DNA of 64,000 nt from Saccharothrix sp. S26 (GTDB lineage Bacteria; Actinomycetota; Actinomycetes; Mycobacteriales; Pseudonocardiaceae), in NCBI RefSeq assembly GCF_021390395.1, contig NZ_JAJUWT010000018.1, positions 62,001 through 126,000 of the forward strand. Direction: 5' to 3'. This document shows positions 37,285 to 46,078 of this stretch, one piece after another. Position numbers and translations under genes: made by a program. The notes under the pieces were generated by a model. It had not been told where the DNA came from, did no database searches, and worked only from the letters and a program-made list of their open reading frames with translations. Within the stretch, counting starts at the first letter, position 1. The number at the start of each line of letters is the position of its first letter.

Positions 37285-38895
37285 ATGGCTGATCTCGAGG
37301 TCGACGTCCTGATCGTGGGTGGTGGCCCGGTCGGCCTCGCCGCGTCGATCGAGTGCTCCCGGCACGGGCTGACGTCGTTGCTGGTGGAGCGGCACGCCGG
37401 GACGTCGATCTTCCCCAAGGCACGCCTGGTGTCGACCCGCACGATGGAGCTGGTGCGGTCGTGGGGGCTGGCGGCGGAGGTGGAGCGCGTCGGCCTGCCG
37501 CGCGAGGACAGCCTGGCCGTCGGCGTCGGCTCCTCGCTGACCGCCGACGACTTCCACCGCGAGGTCGCCCCCCTCGCCGAGGACGCGCCGCACAGCCCCA
37601 CGTACACCTACATCTGCGCGCAGGACAAGTTCGAGGTGGTCCTGCGAGGGCTGGCCGAGAGCCTGCCCGGTGCGGACGTCAGGTTCTCCACCACGCTCAC
37701 GTCCCTGGAGCAGGACGAGTCCGGTGTGGACGCGGTGGTCGAGTCGGCGTCCGGCCGCGTCGGCGTCCGCGCCCGTTACGCCATCGCGGCCGACGGCGGG
37801 CGCAGCACCGTGCGCGAGCGGCTCGGCATCGGCGTCGAGGGCCCGCCACCGCTCGGGCACATGATCAGCATCATGTTCGACGCCGACCTGGTGCCGCTGC
37901 TGACCGACCGGATGTGCGCGCTGTACTTCATCCGCAGCGCGATCCCCTGCGCGGTGGAGGCGGTGGACAACCAGCGGCGCTGGATCATCCAGACCGGCTA
38001 CGACCCGGACGAGGGCGGCAGCGAAGCCGATTTCACGCCCGAGTTCTGCGTGCGGGTGGTGCGCGAGGCCGTCGGCGTGCCGGACCTGGACGTCGAGCTG
38101 GTCGGCGTGATGCCGTGGCTGCAACAGGCGGTGACCGCGACGAGCTTCCGCTCGGGTCGGGTGTTCCTGGCGGGCGACTCGGCGCACGTGTCGACGCCCC
38201 AGGGCGGGTTCGGGATGAACTGCGGCATCCAGGACGCGCACAACCTGGTGTGGAAGCTGGCGGCGGTGCTGGCGGGCACGGCCGGCGAGGCCCTGCTCGA
38301 CACCTACGACGCCGAACGCCACCCGATCGGCGAGCGCACCGTCGGCGAGAGCCTCGCCAACGCCTTCATCACGTTCCAGATGATGGAGGGCAAGTTGTCC
38401 ATGAAGGAGGCCATCGCGCAGCAGGCGGGCCGGCGCAGCTGCGAGGGCTTGGTCCTCGGCTTCCACTACGACTCGGCCGCCGTCGTGCCGGACGGCACCG
38501 ACGCCCCGGCGGTCGAGGACCCCTACCGGACCTACGTCCCCACCGCGCGACCGGGCCACCGCGCGCCGCACGTGCCGCTGACCCGCGGCGCGGAGACGCT
38601 GTCCACTTTGGACCTGTTCGGTGCGGGTCTGGTCCTGCTCACCCCGGCGGGCAGCGGCTGGGCGCAGGCGGCGAAGGAGGTCGCCGCCCGGACCGGCGCG
38701 GCGATCACGGCGGTCGAGGTGTCGACCGATGGTTCGACCGCGGTGGTGTCCCCGGTGTGGGCGTCGGCCTACGGCGTGGGTGAGGTGGGCGCGGTGCTGG
38801 TGCGGCCGGACGGTCACGTGGCCTGGCGCAGCACCGCCGCCGCGTCGGTGGACGCGCTGTCGGCGGCCGTCGACACCGTTCTCGCACGTGGTTGA
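37285..38895 (+). CDS. Aromatic polyketide hydroxylase-type FAD monooxygenase (PHBH fold, Trx-like C-terminus)
   Basis: A 536-residue group A flavin monooxygenase. GGGPVGL near the N-terminus, the DG motif (IAADGGRSTVRERLG) and the GD motif (FLAGDSAHVSTPQGGFGMN) are intact. The last 130 residues form the thioredoxin-like domain found in RdmE/MtmOIV/PgaE-like enzymes. It should hydroxylate or perform Baeyer-Villiger oxidation on the polyketide. Two ATGs are possible, 37279 and 37285; the second is favoured by spacing from GCAGG. It is divergently transcribed from the FabG operon. Confidence 0.93.
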   Translation: MADLEVDVLIVGGGPVGLAASIECSRHGLTSLLVERHAGTSIFPKARLVSTRTMELVRSWGLAAEVERVGLPREDSLAVGVGSSLTADDFHREVAPLAEDAPHSPTYTYICAQDKFEVVLRGLAESLPGADVRFSTTLTSLEQDESGVDAVVESASGRVGVRARYAIAADGGRSTVRERLGIGVEGPPPLGHMISIMFDADLVPLLTDRMCALYFIRSAIPCAVEAVDNQRRWIIQTGYDPDEGGSEADFTPEFCVRVVREAVGVPDLDVELVGVMPWLQQAVTATSFRSGRVFLAGDSAHVSTPQGGFGMNCGIQDAHNLVWKLAAVLAGTAGEALLDTYDAERHPIGERTVGESLANAFITFQMMEGKLSMKEAIAQQAGRRSCEGLVLGFHYDSAAVVPDGTDAPAVEDPYRTYVPTARPGHRAPHVPLTRGAETLSTLDLFGAGLVLLTPAGSGWAQAAKEVAARTGAAITAVEVSTDGSTAVVSPVWASAYGVGEVGAVLVRPDGHVAWRSTAAASVDALSAAVDTVLARG

Positions 38896-38923
38896 CCGGC
38901 CCACCACGGCGTGCACCGGTCAA
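38892..38923 (+). terminator. Hairpin between convergent hydroxylase and SARP genes
   Basis: TTGACCGG (38892-38899) and CCGGTCAA (38916-38923) form a perfect 8-bp stem overlapping the hydroxylase stop codon. It lies between two convergent genes, so it may serve both directions. Confidence 0.5.
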
Positions 38924-38952
38924 GCGGGAACGCGGTCGGGCCGGTGTGCCGG

Positions 38953-40431
38953 TCAGGCGGGCACGCCGGTCAGCCATCGGCGGTCCGGGCGGTGCGGTGC
39001 GGACCGGACGCCCGCCGCCGCGCGGCGCAGCGGCAGTGGGAAGCCGTCGGCCGAGCCGACGATCCTGCTCGCCTCACCGCGTTCCTCGGCCACCCAGTCG
39101 CGCCCGAGCAGCATGGTCAGCAGCTCCCACGACTCCTCCGGCCTCAGCGGCTCCAGGAACGCCCGGTGCGCGCCGTGCCGGGCGACCAGCTCGTCCATCG
39201 GGTGCCGGCTGGTGACGATGACCCGGGTGTGCGCACCGCTGGGCAGCAGCGGCCGGACCTGGGCGTGGTCCACCGCGCCGTCCAGCACCACCAGCACGCG
39301 CTTGCGCGACACCGTGCTGCGGTACAGCGCCACCTTCTCGCCCGGGTCGTCCGGGATCGACGACGCGGGCACGCCGAGCGCCCGCAGGAACCGGTCCAGC
39401 AGCACGGCCGGCGGTACCGGGCGGTCGAAGTCGTCCACCAGGTCGGCGTGCAGCTGCCCGTCCGGGAACCGGTCCAGGCGGTGGTGCGCCCAGCGCAGCG
39501 CCAGCGCCGTCTTGCCCACCTCACCCGGACCCGACAGCACGACCGCGCCGGGCACGTCCGGGCCGGTCGCGAGGGCGGCGTCCAGCTCGGCCAGCTCGGC
39601 CGACCGACCGGCGAACGGCAGCACCTGGCGCGGCAACTGCGACGGCGCCACCGCCGCCACCTCGACGCGGGCCGGTGCCGCCAGCAGCGCCGGCGCGTCG
39701 CGCAGGATCTGCTCGTGCAGCTCCCGCAGCTCCGGGCCGGGCTCCAGGCCGATCTGCTCGACCAGCACCCGCCGCGCGTCCTGGTAGGTGCGCAGCGCGT
39801 CGGCCCGCCGACCCGACCGGTACTGGGCCAGCATCAGCTGTGCCCGCGCCCGCTCGCGCAACGGGTGCTCCGCCACCACGGCGGCCAGGTCCTTGCCGAC
39901 CCGGTGGTGCAGCCCGAGCCTCAGCTCCAGCTCGGCGCACGCCTCCACCGCGTCCAACCGCGCGGACTGCAACGACACCGCTTCCGCGCGCAGACCGGGC
40001 AGGTCCTCGAACGGCACGCCGCGCCACAACCCCAGCGCCTCGCGGTACGACGCCACCGCGCCCGCCGCGTCACCACCCGCCGCGCGCGATCGGGCCCGGC
40101 CGATGAGCGCGTTGAACCGCGACCAGTCCACGGCGCCCTCGTCCAGCCGCGCCACGTAGCCGGGGCTCGCGGTGCCGATGGCGCGACCCGACTCGCCGAG
40201 GGCCCGCCGCAGCCGCGACACGCAGATCGCGATCTGGCCGCGCGCGCTGGCCGGCGGGTCGCCGTGCCACACCGCCTCGATGAGCCGGTCCACGCTGACC
40301 ACGCGGTTGGCGTCGAACAGCAGCCGCGCCAGCACCGCGCGCTCGCGGGGGCCGCCCACGCGCTTCTCCACCCCTTCGCGCAGGACTCGGATCGGGCCGA
40401 GCACGCCGAACTCGGTCGCGGCGGCGGTCAA
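38953..40431 (-). CDS. SARP-family regulator with NB-ARC domain
   Basis: A roughly 492-residue SARP: an OmpR-like winged HTH (FGVLGPIRVLREG onward, about 1-95), a BTAD domain (about 100-240, LDAVEACAELELRLGLHH) and an NB-ARC ATPase region (about 260-490) with P-loop SGPGEVGKTAL and VLVVLDGA. The protein ends right after the NB-ARC domain, so it lacks the TPR tail of AfsR. The likely start is a TTG at 40431 overlapping the glycosyltransferase stop (TTGA); no closer ATG or GTG keeps the HTH. It probably activates the polyketide and/or sugar genes. Confidence 0.88.
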   Translation of the reverse strand: MTAAATEFGVLGPIRVLREGVEKRVGGPRERAVLARLLFDANRVVSVDRLIEAVWHGDPPASARGQIAICVSRLRRALGESGRAIGTASPGYVARLDEGAVDWSRFNALIGRARSRAAGGDAAGAVASYREALGLWRGVPFEDLPGLRAEAVSLQSARLDAVEACAELELRLGLHHRVGKDLAAVVAEHPLRERARAQLMLAQYRSGRRADALRTYQDARRVLVEQIGLEPGPELRELHEQILRDAPALLAAPARVEVAAVAPSQLPRQVLPFAGRSAELAELDAALATGPDVPGAVVLSGPGEVGKTALALRWAHHRLDRFPDGQLHADLVDDFDRPVPPAVLLDRFLRALGVPASSIPDDPGEKVALYRSTVSRKRVLVVLDGAVDHAQVRPLLPSGAHTRVIVTSRHPMDELVARHGAHRAFLEPLRPEESWELLTMLLGRDWVAEERGEASRIVGSADGFPLPLRRAAAGVRSAPHRPDRRWLTGVPA

Positions 40432-41648
40432 CGCGACCGCGCCAGGTGCTGCTCGACCTCGTCGGCGGCGCGCACCGTGCCGCCCGACTCCGCGACGGCC
40501 TTGCGCATCAGCTCCGACCGGACCGCGGTCTCCTCGTCGCCCAGCACCGACGTGATCGCGTCGACCAGCGTCGCGGGCGTGAGGTCGGCGGGGTCGAGCA
40601 CGGTGCCCAGGCCCAGCTCGCGGACCCGCCACCCGGTGGGCCGGTCCAGCGCGGAACCCGGCACGCACACCATCGGCGTGCCCGACCGCAGCGCCTCCAT
40701 CACGGTGCCCATGCCGGCGTGGGTGACGCACAGGGACGCGTGCTCCAGCACGGCCACGTGCGGCACGAAGTCGTGCACCTCGACGTTGGGCGGCAGGTCG
40801 CCGAGCGCGGCGCGGTCCACCCCGCCGCCGGTGGTCATCACCGCGTGCCAGGGTCGGCCGCGGAACGCCTCGACGCAGGTGCGGAAGAAGCCCTCGTCCT
40901 GGTTGAACACCGCCCCGAGCGACACCAGCACCACGGGCAGGTCGTCGGCGGGCGGTGTCCACGTGCCGAGGAAGCTGCGGTCGCCGACGCACGGCCCGAC
41001 GAACGCGAACCGCTCGTCGAAGGTCTCACCCGCGTACTGGAACTCGCGCGGCACGGTGACCAGGCTCAGCGGCGGAACCTCGAACCACACCTCGTGCGGC
41101 GCGGCGGCCACCCCGTAGCGGGCGCAGAGCGCGCCGATGCGCGCCATCGTGGCGCCGACCCACTCGGGCATCTCCTTGGGCCGCTGCGCCGCGGGCCGCT
41201 CGGCGGCGTCGGACTCGGGGTTGTACATGGCGTTGAGGAAGGAGAAGTGCTCGTTGGACGCGAACACCGGGATCACCTGCGCGGCGGGCAGGTCCCAGTG
41301 CCGGGCCAGCACCCGTGCCGCGTAGAGCACCGAGGTGTCGTAGACCAGGCAGTCCGGTCGGTCGCCGTCCAGCTCGGCCGTCGCGGTGGCGAGCATAACC
41401 TCGCTCTCGTCGAGCAGCACGCCCATGAGGTAGCCGGGGTCGTTGGCCACGAGGGCGAAATCGGCGTCGCGGTACCGGGACGGGTAGGTCACGACGGTGG
41501 CGCCGGCCTCGGCGGCGATCTCCGCCATGCTCGGCGCGGTCAGGTAGGTGACCCGGTGCCCGCGCGCGGCCAGTTCGGTGACCACCGCGAGGTTCGGGAT
41601 GACGTGTCCGTGGTCCGGGTGGCACATGAACAGGAAATGCCGCGACAT
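40428..41648 (-). CDS. GT1-family (MGT/OleD-like) glycosyltransferase
   Basis: A 406-residue UDP/dTDP-sugar glycosyltransferase of GT-B fold. FLFMCHPDHGHVIPNL at the N-terminus places the catalytic His region, and the C-terminal donor site has VTHAGMGTVMEALRSGTPMVCVP. The ATG at 41648 has GAGG upstream. It is the only glycosyltransferase of the cluster, so it probably transfers the aminodeoxysugar made by the neighbouring EvaA-E set to the polyketide. The closest family members glycosylate macrolides, so a self-resistance role cannot be excluded. Confidence 0.93.
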   Translation of the reverse strand: MSRHFLFMCHPDHGHVIPNLAVVTELAARGHRVTYLTAPSMAEIAAEAGATVVTYPSRYRDADFALVANDPGYLMGVLLDESEVMLATATAELDGDRPDCLVYDTSVLYAARVLARHWDLPAAQVIPVFASNEHFSFLNAMYNPESDAAERPAAQRPKEMPEWVGATMARIGALCARYGVAAAPHEVWFEVPPLSLVTVPREFQYAGETFDERFAFVGPCVGDRSFLGTWTPPADDLPVVLVSLGAVFNQDEGFFRTCVEAFRGRPWHAVMTTGGGVDRAALGDLPPNVEVHDFVPHVAVLEHASLCVTHAGMGTVMEALRSGTPMVCVPGSALDRPTGWRVRELGLGTVLDPADLTPATLVDAITSVLGDEETAVRSELMRKAVAESGGTVRAADEVEQHLARSR

Positions 41649-41835
41649 TCGTCGTCCTCGCCCCAATGGATGTGCTGGAATCCGGCGACCCCGCCGGGAG
41701 CGTGGTCACCGTAAAGCACCCGGAAGCGGCCTGGACACCCCTATTCCCCTTCTTCCCCGACCGCTCTGCGCCCGCGCGAACGGACCAGCCGCCGTACACC
41801 CCTGTGGCTCGCACCGGCCACCCTGACCTGCAGGT

Positions 41836-41851
41836 TAGGGGTTACCCCCTA
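41836..41851. promoter_or_regulatory. TAGGGG-N4-CCCCTA palindrome in the aminotransferase promoter
   Basis: The palindrome covers the -35 position relative to a TAGGCT -10 at 41867-41872, the usual place for an activator. A related element (TAGGGG-N2-CCCCTA plus a third half-site) lies upstream of the 3,5-epimerase gene at 45090-45117. The likely binder is the LAL regulator at 47336 or the SARP. Confidence 0.5.
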
Positions 41852-41906
41852 GCCGGGGGCCAGACCTAGGCTGGATGGGATGCCGACCACCGCGAAAGGG
41901 CTGCCG

Positions 41907-43016
41907 ATGGCCACGCTCGTCTGGGACTACTCGCGCGAATACGAATCGGAGCGCAAGGACATACTCGACGCGGTGGAGACCGTGTTCTCCTCCGGCAGGC
42001 TCGTCCTCGGGCCGAGCGTGTCGTCCTTCGAGGCGGAGTTCGCCGACTACCACGGCGTCGCCCATTGCGTCGGCGTGGACAACGGCACGAACGCGATCCG
42101 ACTGGCCCTCCAGGCGCTCGGCGTCGGCCGCGGCGACGAGGTGGTCACCGTGTCCAACACCGCCGCCCCGACCGTGCTGGCGATCGACGCCGTCGGCGCC
42201 ACGCCGGTGTTCGTCGACGTGGACCCGGACACCTACCTGATGGACGTCACGCAGGTCGAGTCGGTGATCACACCGCGGACCAAGGCCCTGCTGCCCGTGC
42301 ACCTGTACGGCCAGTGCGTGGACATGGAGCCGCTGCGGGCGCTGGCCCGGCGGCACGGCTTGCTGGTGCTGGAAGACTGCGCCCAGGCGCACGGCGCGCG
42401 CCACCACGGCCGGGTGGCCGGGTCGATGGGCGACGCCGCCGCGTTCTCCTTCTACCCCACCAAGGTGCTCGGCGCCTACGGTGACGGCGGCGCGACGATC
42501 ACCAACGACCCGGTGGTGGACGCGAACCTGCGCCGCCACCGCTACTACGGCATGGAGAAGACCTACTACGTCGTGGAGACGCCCGGCCACAACTGCCGGC
42601 TCGACGAGGTGCAGGCGGAGATCCTGCGCCGCAAGCTCGTCCGCCTGGACGACTACGTCGCGGCGCGGCAGGCGGTGGCCGCGCGGTACGCGGAGGCGTT
42701 GTCGGACACCGACCTGGTGCTGCCCACCACCGCACCGGGCAACACGCACGTGCACTACGTGTACGTGGTGCGCCACCCGCGTCGCGACGACATCCTGGAA
42801 CGCTTGAAGGCGCACGACATCCACCTGAACATCAGCTATCCGTGGCCGGTGCACACCATGACCGGGTTCGCGCACCTGGGCTACGCCGAGGGCAGCCTGC
42901 CGGTGACCGAGCGGGTGGCCGGCGAGATCTTCTCGCTGCCGATGTACCCGTCACTGCCCCAGGACACGCAGGAGCACGTGGTGGACGCGCTCAAGCAGGT
43001 GCTGGCGACGCTGTGA
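41907..43016 (+). CDS. PLP-dependent sugar 3-aminotransferase (DegT/EvaB-like)
   Basis: A 369-residue DegT/DnrJ/EryC1-family aminotransferase. The PLP Lys lies in [14 protein letters not shown], with [12 protein letters not shown] and [12 protein letters not shown] as cofactor motifs. It should add the 3-amino group of a dTDP-3-keto sugar, as EvaB does. An ATG at 41880 is also in frame, but GAAAGGG placed 6 nt before the ATG at 41907 favours the shorter form. It is the only plus-strand sugar gene and is convergent with the 2,3-dehydratase gene. Confidence 0.93.
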   Translation: MATLVWDYSREYESERKDILDAVETVFSSGRLVLGPSVSSFEAEFADYHGVAHCVGVDNGTNAIRLALQALGVGRGDEVVTVSNTAAPTVLAIDAVGATPVFVDVDPDTYLMDVTQVESVITPRTKALLPVHLYGQCVDMEPLRALARRHGLLVLEDCAQAHGARHHGRVAGSMGDAAAFSFYPTKVLGAYGDGGATITNDPVVDANLRRHRYYGMEKTYYVVETPGHNCRLDEVQAEILRRKLVRLDDYVAARQAVAARYAEALSDTDLVLPTTAPGNTHVHYVYVVRHPRRDDILERLKAHDIHLNISYPWPVHTMTGFAHLGYAEGSLPVTERVAGEIFSLPMYPSLPQDTQEHVVDALKQVLATL

Positions 43017-43025
43017 CCGGGCCGG

Positions 43026-43045
43026 GGCGGGCGGCGACGCCCGCC
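43026..43045 (+). terminator. Hairpin between convergent aminotransferase and 2,3-dehydratase genes
   Basis: GGCGGGC (43026-43032) and GCCCGCC (43039-43045) make a perfect 7-bp stem with a 6-nt loop in the 29-nt gap between two convergent genes. Probably a bidirectional terminator. Confidence 0.6.
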
Positions 43046-44440
43046 TCACCCGCGGGGAACGAGGCTGCGCAGGCACAGCAGCAGGCTGCGGGCCTGGATG
43101 TTGACGTAGAAGCTGTGCTTGAGCAGCTCCTCGTACTGGTGCAGGGTCAGCCACCGGTACTCGGGGTCGTCCGGTGCGACCTCGGCGTCGGTCTCCACGA
43201 CCAGGTACCGGTTGCGCGCGCCGAGGAACCGACCGCCCTCCTCCGACAGCACGGCGTCGAAGTGGATCCTGGTCGAGCCGAGCACGTCGTCGAGGAACCG
43301 GGGCCGCACCGGCAGGTGGTCGTGCGCCTCCGGCACGCACTGCACGGTGGGCGCGAGCTCGGTCACGTCGGCGTAGCCCGCCTCGGTGCGCGCGTGGGTG
43401 AGCACGTGCAGCACACCGTCGATCTGCTTGACCAGGAACGCGATCACGCCCGTGCCGCGTGGTTCGATCATCGGCTGGGACCAGGCGCCGACCTCGCGCC
43501 CGCCTGCCCGCACGTCCACGCCCACGACGGTGAAGTACCCGCCGTCGCGGTGCGCGATGACGCCGTTCTCGCGGGTCCAGTCCGGCAGCCCGGCCAACGG
43601 GCCGAGGGCGACCCGCAGGTCGGTGCGCGTGCGCACCTCGGTGATCCAGCTCAGCACGTCCCCGATGGTGTGCACGCCGGGGGTGGCCGGGTCGGCGGAG
43701 CGGACCAGGGCTTCGCTGAACGGGTCGGTCGCCGCGCCGGCCAGGGCCGCGCCGCCGCCGGGAAGGCAGGCCAGCACCGTGCGGGCGTCCATGTTCACCA
43801 GGTCCGGCACGGTCATCAGGCCGGCGATCTCACCGAGGGTGAACCAGCGGAACCCCTCGTGCACCTCGACCTCGCCGTCGACCTCGACCACCATGTTGCG
43901 GTTGCGCTTGCGGTAGAACCACGCGCCCTGCTCGGACTGCCGGATGTCCACCAGGACCCGGTGGCCGGAGGTGTCGCGGAAGTGCTCCAGGTACGGGATG
44001 GGCTTGCCCTGGTGCACTCGGGTGTAGTTGCTGCGGGTGGCCTGCACGGTCGGCGACAACTGCAGGCCGTTCGGGTTGCCCGGTTCGTGCTTGGCCTGCA
44101 TGAGGCAGTGCAGCACGCCGTCGATCTCGCGCACCAGGATGCCCAGGATGCCGATCTCCGGCTGGTTGATGATCGGCTGGGACCACCGCGGCACGGGTGC
44201 GCCGGGCAGGTCGACGGCCAGCGACTCGACGCTGAAGAACCGGCCGGTGTGGTGGCGCAGGTTGCCGGTGCCCGGTTCGGTGAGCCAGCCCGCGAGGCCG
44301 TCCAGCGGCACGCGTTCGACGTGCATCCAGCTCCGCTCGGCGGTGCGGGCGAGCCAGGCGTGCGCGGCGTCGGCGTCACGGGCGGCGAGCATCGACTCGG
44401 CCAGGCGCACCTGGGTGGGACGACGGGTGGGCGCGGTCAC
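43046..44440 (-). CDS. NDP-hexose 2,3-dehydratase (EvaA-like)
   Basis: A 464-residue protein of two tandem repeats, each with the family signature (WSQPIINQPEIGILGILV in the first, WSQPMIEPRGTGVIAFLV in the second; LSPTVQATRSNY versus LAPTVQCVPEAH). This is the EvaA/SpnO/TylX3 type, which removes the 2-hydroxyl of dTDP-4-keto-6-deoxyglucose to start 2-deoxysugar formation. The GTG start lies 19 nt after the epimerase stop. It is the last gene of the minus-strand sugar operon. Confidence 0.95.
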   Translation of the reverse strand: MTAPTRRPTQVRLAESMLAARDADAAHAWLARTAERSWMHVERVPLDGLAGWLTEPGTGNLRHHTGRFFSVESLAVDLPGAPVPRWSQPIINQPEIGILGILVREIDGVLHCLMQAKHEPGNPNGLQLSPTVQATRSNYTRVHQGKPIPYLEHFRDTSGHRVLVDIRQSEQGAWFYRKRNRNMVVEVDGEVEVHEGFRWFTLGEIAGLMTVPDLVNMDARTVLACLPGGGAALAGAATDPFSEALVRSADPATPGVHTIGDVLSWITEVRTRTDLRVALGPLAGLPDWTRENGVIAHRDGGYFTVVGVDVRAGGREVGAWSQPMIEPRGTGVIAFLVKQIDGVLHVLTHARTEAGYADVTELAPTVQCVPEAHDHLPVRPRFLDDVLGSTRIHFDAVLSEEGGRFLGARNRYLVVETDAEVAPDDPEYRWLTLHQYEELLKHSFYVNIQARSLLLCLRSLVPRG

Positions 44441-44459
44441 CTGGTGTGCTCTCCTCGGC

Positions 44460-45026
44460 TCAGGCGGCGTGTGTCGGCAGCAGTCCGGTGCTCCGCGCGA
44501 GGGCCAGGCCCGGCGCGGCGCGGTCGCGTTCGGACAGCACGACGTCGGCCGGCACGGGCAGCGCCAGGTCCGGGTCCAGCAGGGAGACCGCCAGCTCGTC
44601 GGCGGGTTCGTAGGCGCGGGACAGCAGGTAGTGCACGGTGGAGTGGTCTTCCAGGGCGATGAACGCGTGGCCGAGTCCCGGTGGCAGGTAGACGGCGCGG
44701 AAGTCGTCGCCCGCGAGCTCGACGGAGTCCCACGCGCCGAACGTCGGCGAACCGACCCGCAGGTCCACCACGATGTCCAGCACCCGCCCGCGCGAGCAGG
44801 TCACGTACTTCGCGCAACCGGGTGCCGTGCGGGCGTAGTGCACGCCGCGGGCGACCCCGCGGCGTGACACGCTGGCGCTGGCCTGCGCCACGGCGAACAG
44901 CGGTGCGCCGACCGCCTCGGCGAACACCTCGTGCTGGAACGGGGAGACGAACAGGCCGCGGTCGTCCGGGAACACCTCGGGTTCGAACTCCCAAGCCCCA
45001 CCGACCGAGAGTGCGCGGGCTTTCAT
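44460..45026 (-). CDS. dTDP-4-keto-6-deoxyhexose 3,5-/5-epimerase (RmlC/EvaD-like)
   Basis: A 188-residue RmlC-fold epimerase. The active-site pieces GVARGVHYARTAP (catalytic His) and YLPPGLGHAFIALED are present; KYVTCSRGRVLDIVVDLRVGSPTFG is the barrel core. In deoxyaminosugar pathways this enzyme converts the D- to the L-series at C5. The ATG at 45026 has its own upstream region of 74 nt with the TAGGGG/CCCCTA elements, so a separate promoter is likely. Confidence 0.95.
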   Translation of the reverse strand: MKARALSVGGAWEFEPEVFPDDRGLFVSPFQHEVFAEAVGAPLFAVAQASASVSRRGVARGVHYARTAPGCAKYVTCSRGRVLDIVVDLRVGSPTFGAWDSVELAGDDFRAVYLPPGLGHAFIALEDHSTVHYLLSRAYEPADELAVSLLDPDLALPVPADVVLSERDRAAPGLALARSTGLLPTHAA

Positions 45027-45089
45027 CGACGACCTCCGTCTCAGGCGGTGATCAGCGTGCAGCGGCCCGGCCCGCGCGGTCAACCAGCT

Positions 45090-45117
45090 TAGGGGAACCC
45101 CTATCCGGGGATAGGGG
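45090..45117. promoter_or_regulatory. TAGGGG/CCCCTA compound palindrome upstream of epimerase gene
   Basis: TAGGGG-AA-CCCCTA (45090-45103) is followed by a further TAGGGG half-site (45112-45117), giving two overlapping inverted repeats. On the minus strand they end just before a TTGACC -35 (about 45084-45079), typical for an activator. The element overlaps the last codons of the ketoreductase gene. It matches the element at 41836-41851. Confidence 0.5.
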
Positions 45118-46078
45118 TACCCGCGCGAGCACCGTCCACAGAGGACCGCACCAGGTGCGCGACGGTCCTCGACACCGCGTCGGCCAGCGGCACCCGGGGC
45201 CGCCACCCGGTGGCCCGGGTCAGGGCGGCCGGGTCGGCGACCAGGCTGCGGAAGTCCGACGCGGTGGCGTGCGGCGGTGGCGGCACCGACCGCACCGGCA
45301 CGGCCGGGCGGCCGGTGTGGTCGGCGACGGTGGCGGCGATGAGCTCGAACAACGCGCGCACCGCGACCCCGGCGCCCGAGCCGACGAGCCACGCCCGACC
45401 GGCCAGCCGGTCGGCGTGCGCCACGGCCGCCGCGAACGCCTCGGCGACGTCCTCGACGAACACCAGGTCGCGTTCCATGTCACCGGCGCTCCACACGGTC
45501 AGCGGCTCGCCGGCCAACGCACGCCGTGCCATCGCGGTCACCACGCCCCGGTCCGGTGAGCCGGCGGAGGGACCGAACACGGTGGGCAGCCGCAAGGAGC
45601 AGCCCCCCGCGTCGAGCACGAGCCGTTCGGCGGCGCACTTCTGCCGGTCGTACTCCGAGTCGGGCTGGTCGGTCTCGGTGCCGTCGATCCGCTCCGGCGC
45701 ACCCGACCCCACCTGCGAGGTGGAGCCGGCGAACACGACCGGTCCGCGAGCCGCGGCCACCGCCTCCGCGACGATGCCGACGTTGACCCGCGCGGCGTCG
45801 TCCGCGCCACCGTCGGCGACCCGCCAACTGCCACCGCCGGTGAACAGCACCAGCGGCAGCACCACGTCCGCGCCCGCGACCGCGGCGGCGACCGCACCGG
45901 GCTGGGTGAGGTCGGCCGCGACGACCTCGCACGGGAACGGCGGCACGCCGGGGTCGCGCGCCACCACTCGAACCCGCGCGCCCTTCGCCGCCAACCGCGC
46001 GGACACCGCGGAACCCACGAACCCCGAGCCGCCGAGCACCGCGACGACCGTGCCGGCCGGCATCCGCGGCACGGTCAC
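45101..46078 (-). CDS. NAD(P)-dependent sugar 4-ketoreductase (EvaE-like)
   Basis: A 325-residue extended SDR. The N-terminal VLGGSGFVGSAV binds the cofactor, AGSTSQVG carries the Ser/Thr and YDRQK the Y-x3-K catalytic pair. Homologues reduce C4 as the last step of deoxysugar assembly. The GTG at 46078 overlaps the C-methyltransferase stop (GTGA); an ATG 15 nt downstream is possible. With the other four sugar genes it completes an EvaA-E set. Confidence 0.9.
   Translation of the reverse strand: MTVPRMPAGTVVAVLGGSGFVGSAVSARLAAKGARVRVVARDPGVPPFPCEVVAADLTQPGAVAAAVAGADVVLPLVLFTGGGSWRVADGGADDAARVNVGIVAEAVAAARGPVVFAGSTSQVGSGAPERIDGTETDQPDSEYDRQKCAAERLVLDAGGCSLRLPTVFGPSAGSPDRGVVTAMARRALAGEPLTVWSAGDMERDLVFVEDVAEAFAAAVAHADRLAGRAWLVGSGAGVAVRALFELIAATVADHTGRPAVPVRSVPPPPHATASDFRSLVADPAALTRATGWRPRVPLADAVSRTVAHLVRSSVDGARAGTPIPG

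Noticed and set aside
35575-38916. A 1,113-codon minus-strand frame ending in the FabZ-like protein
   Set aside because: Only the last 159 codons are a protein. The rest runs out of frame across FabG and antisense to the hydroxylase; the FabZ start at 36054 overlaps the ACP stop.
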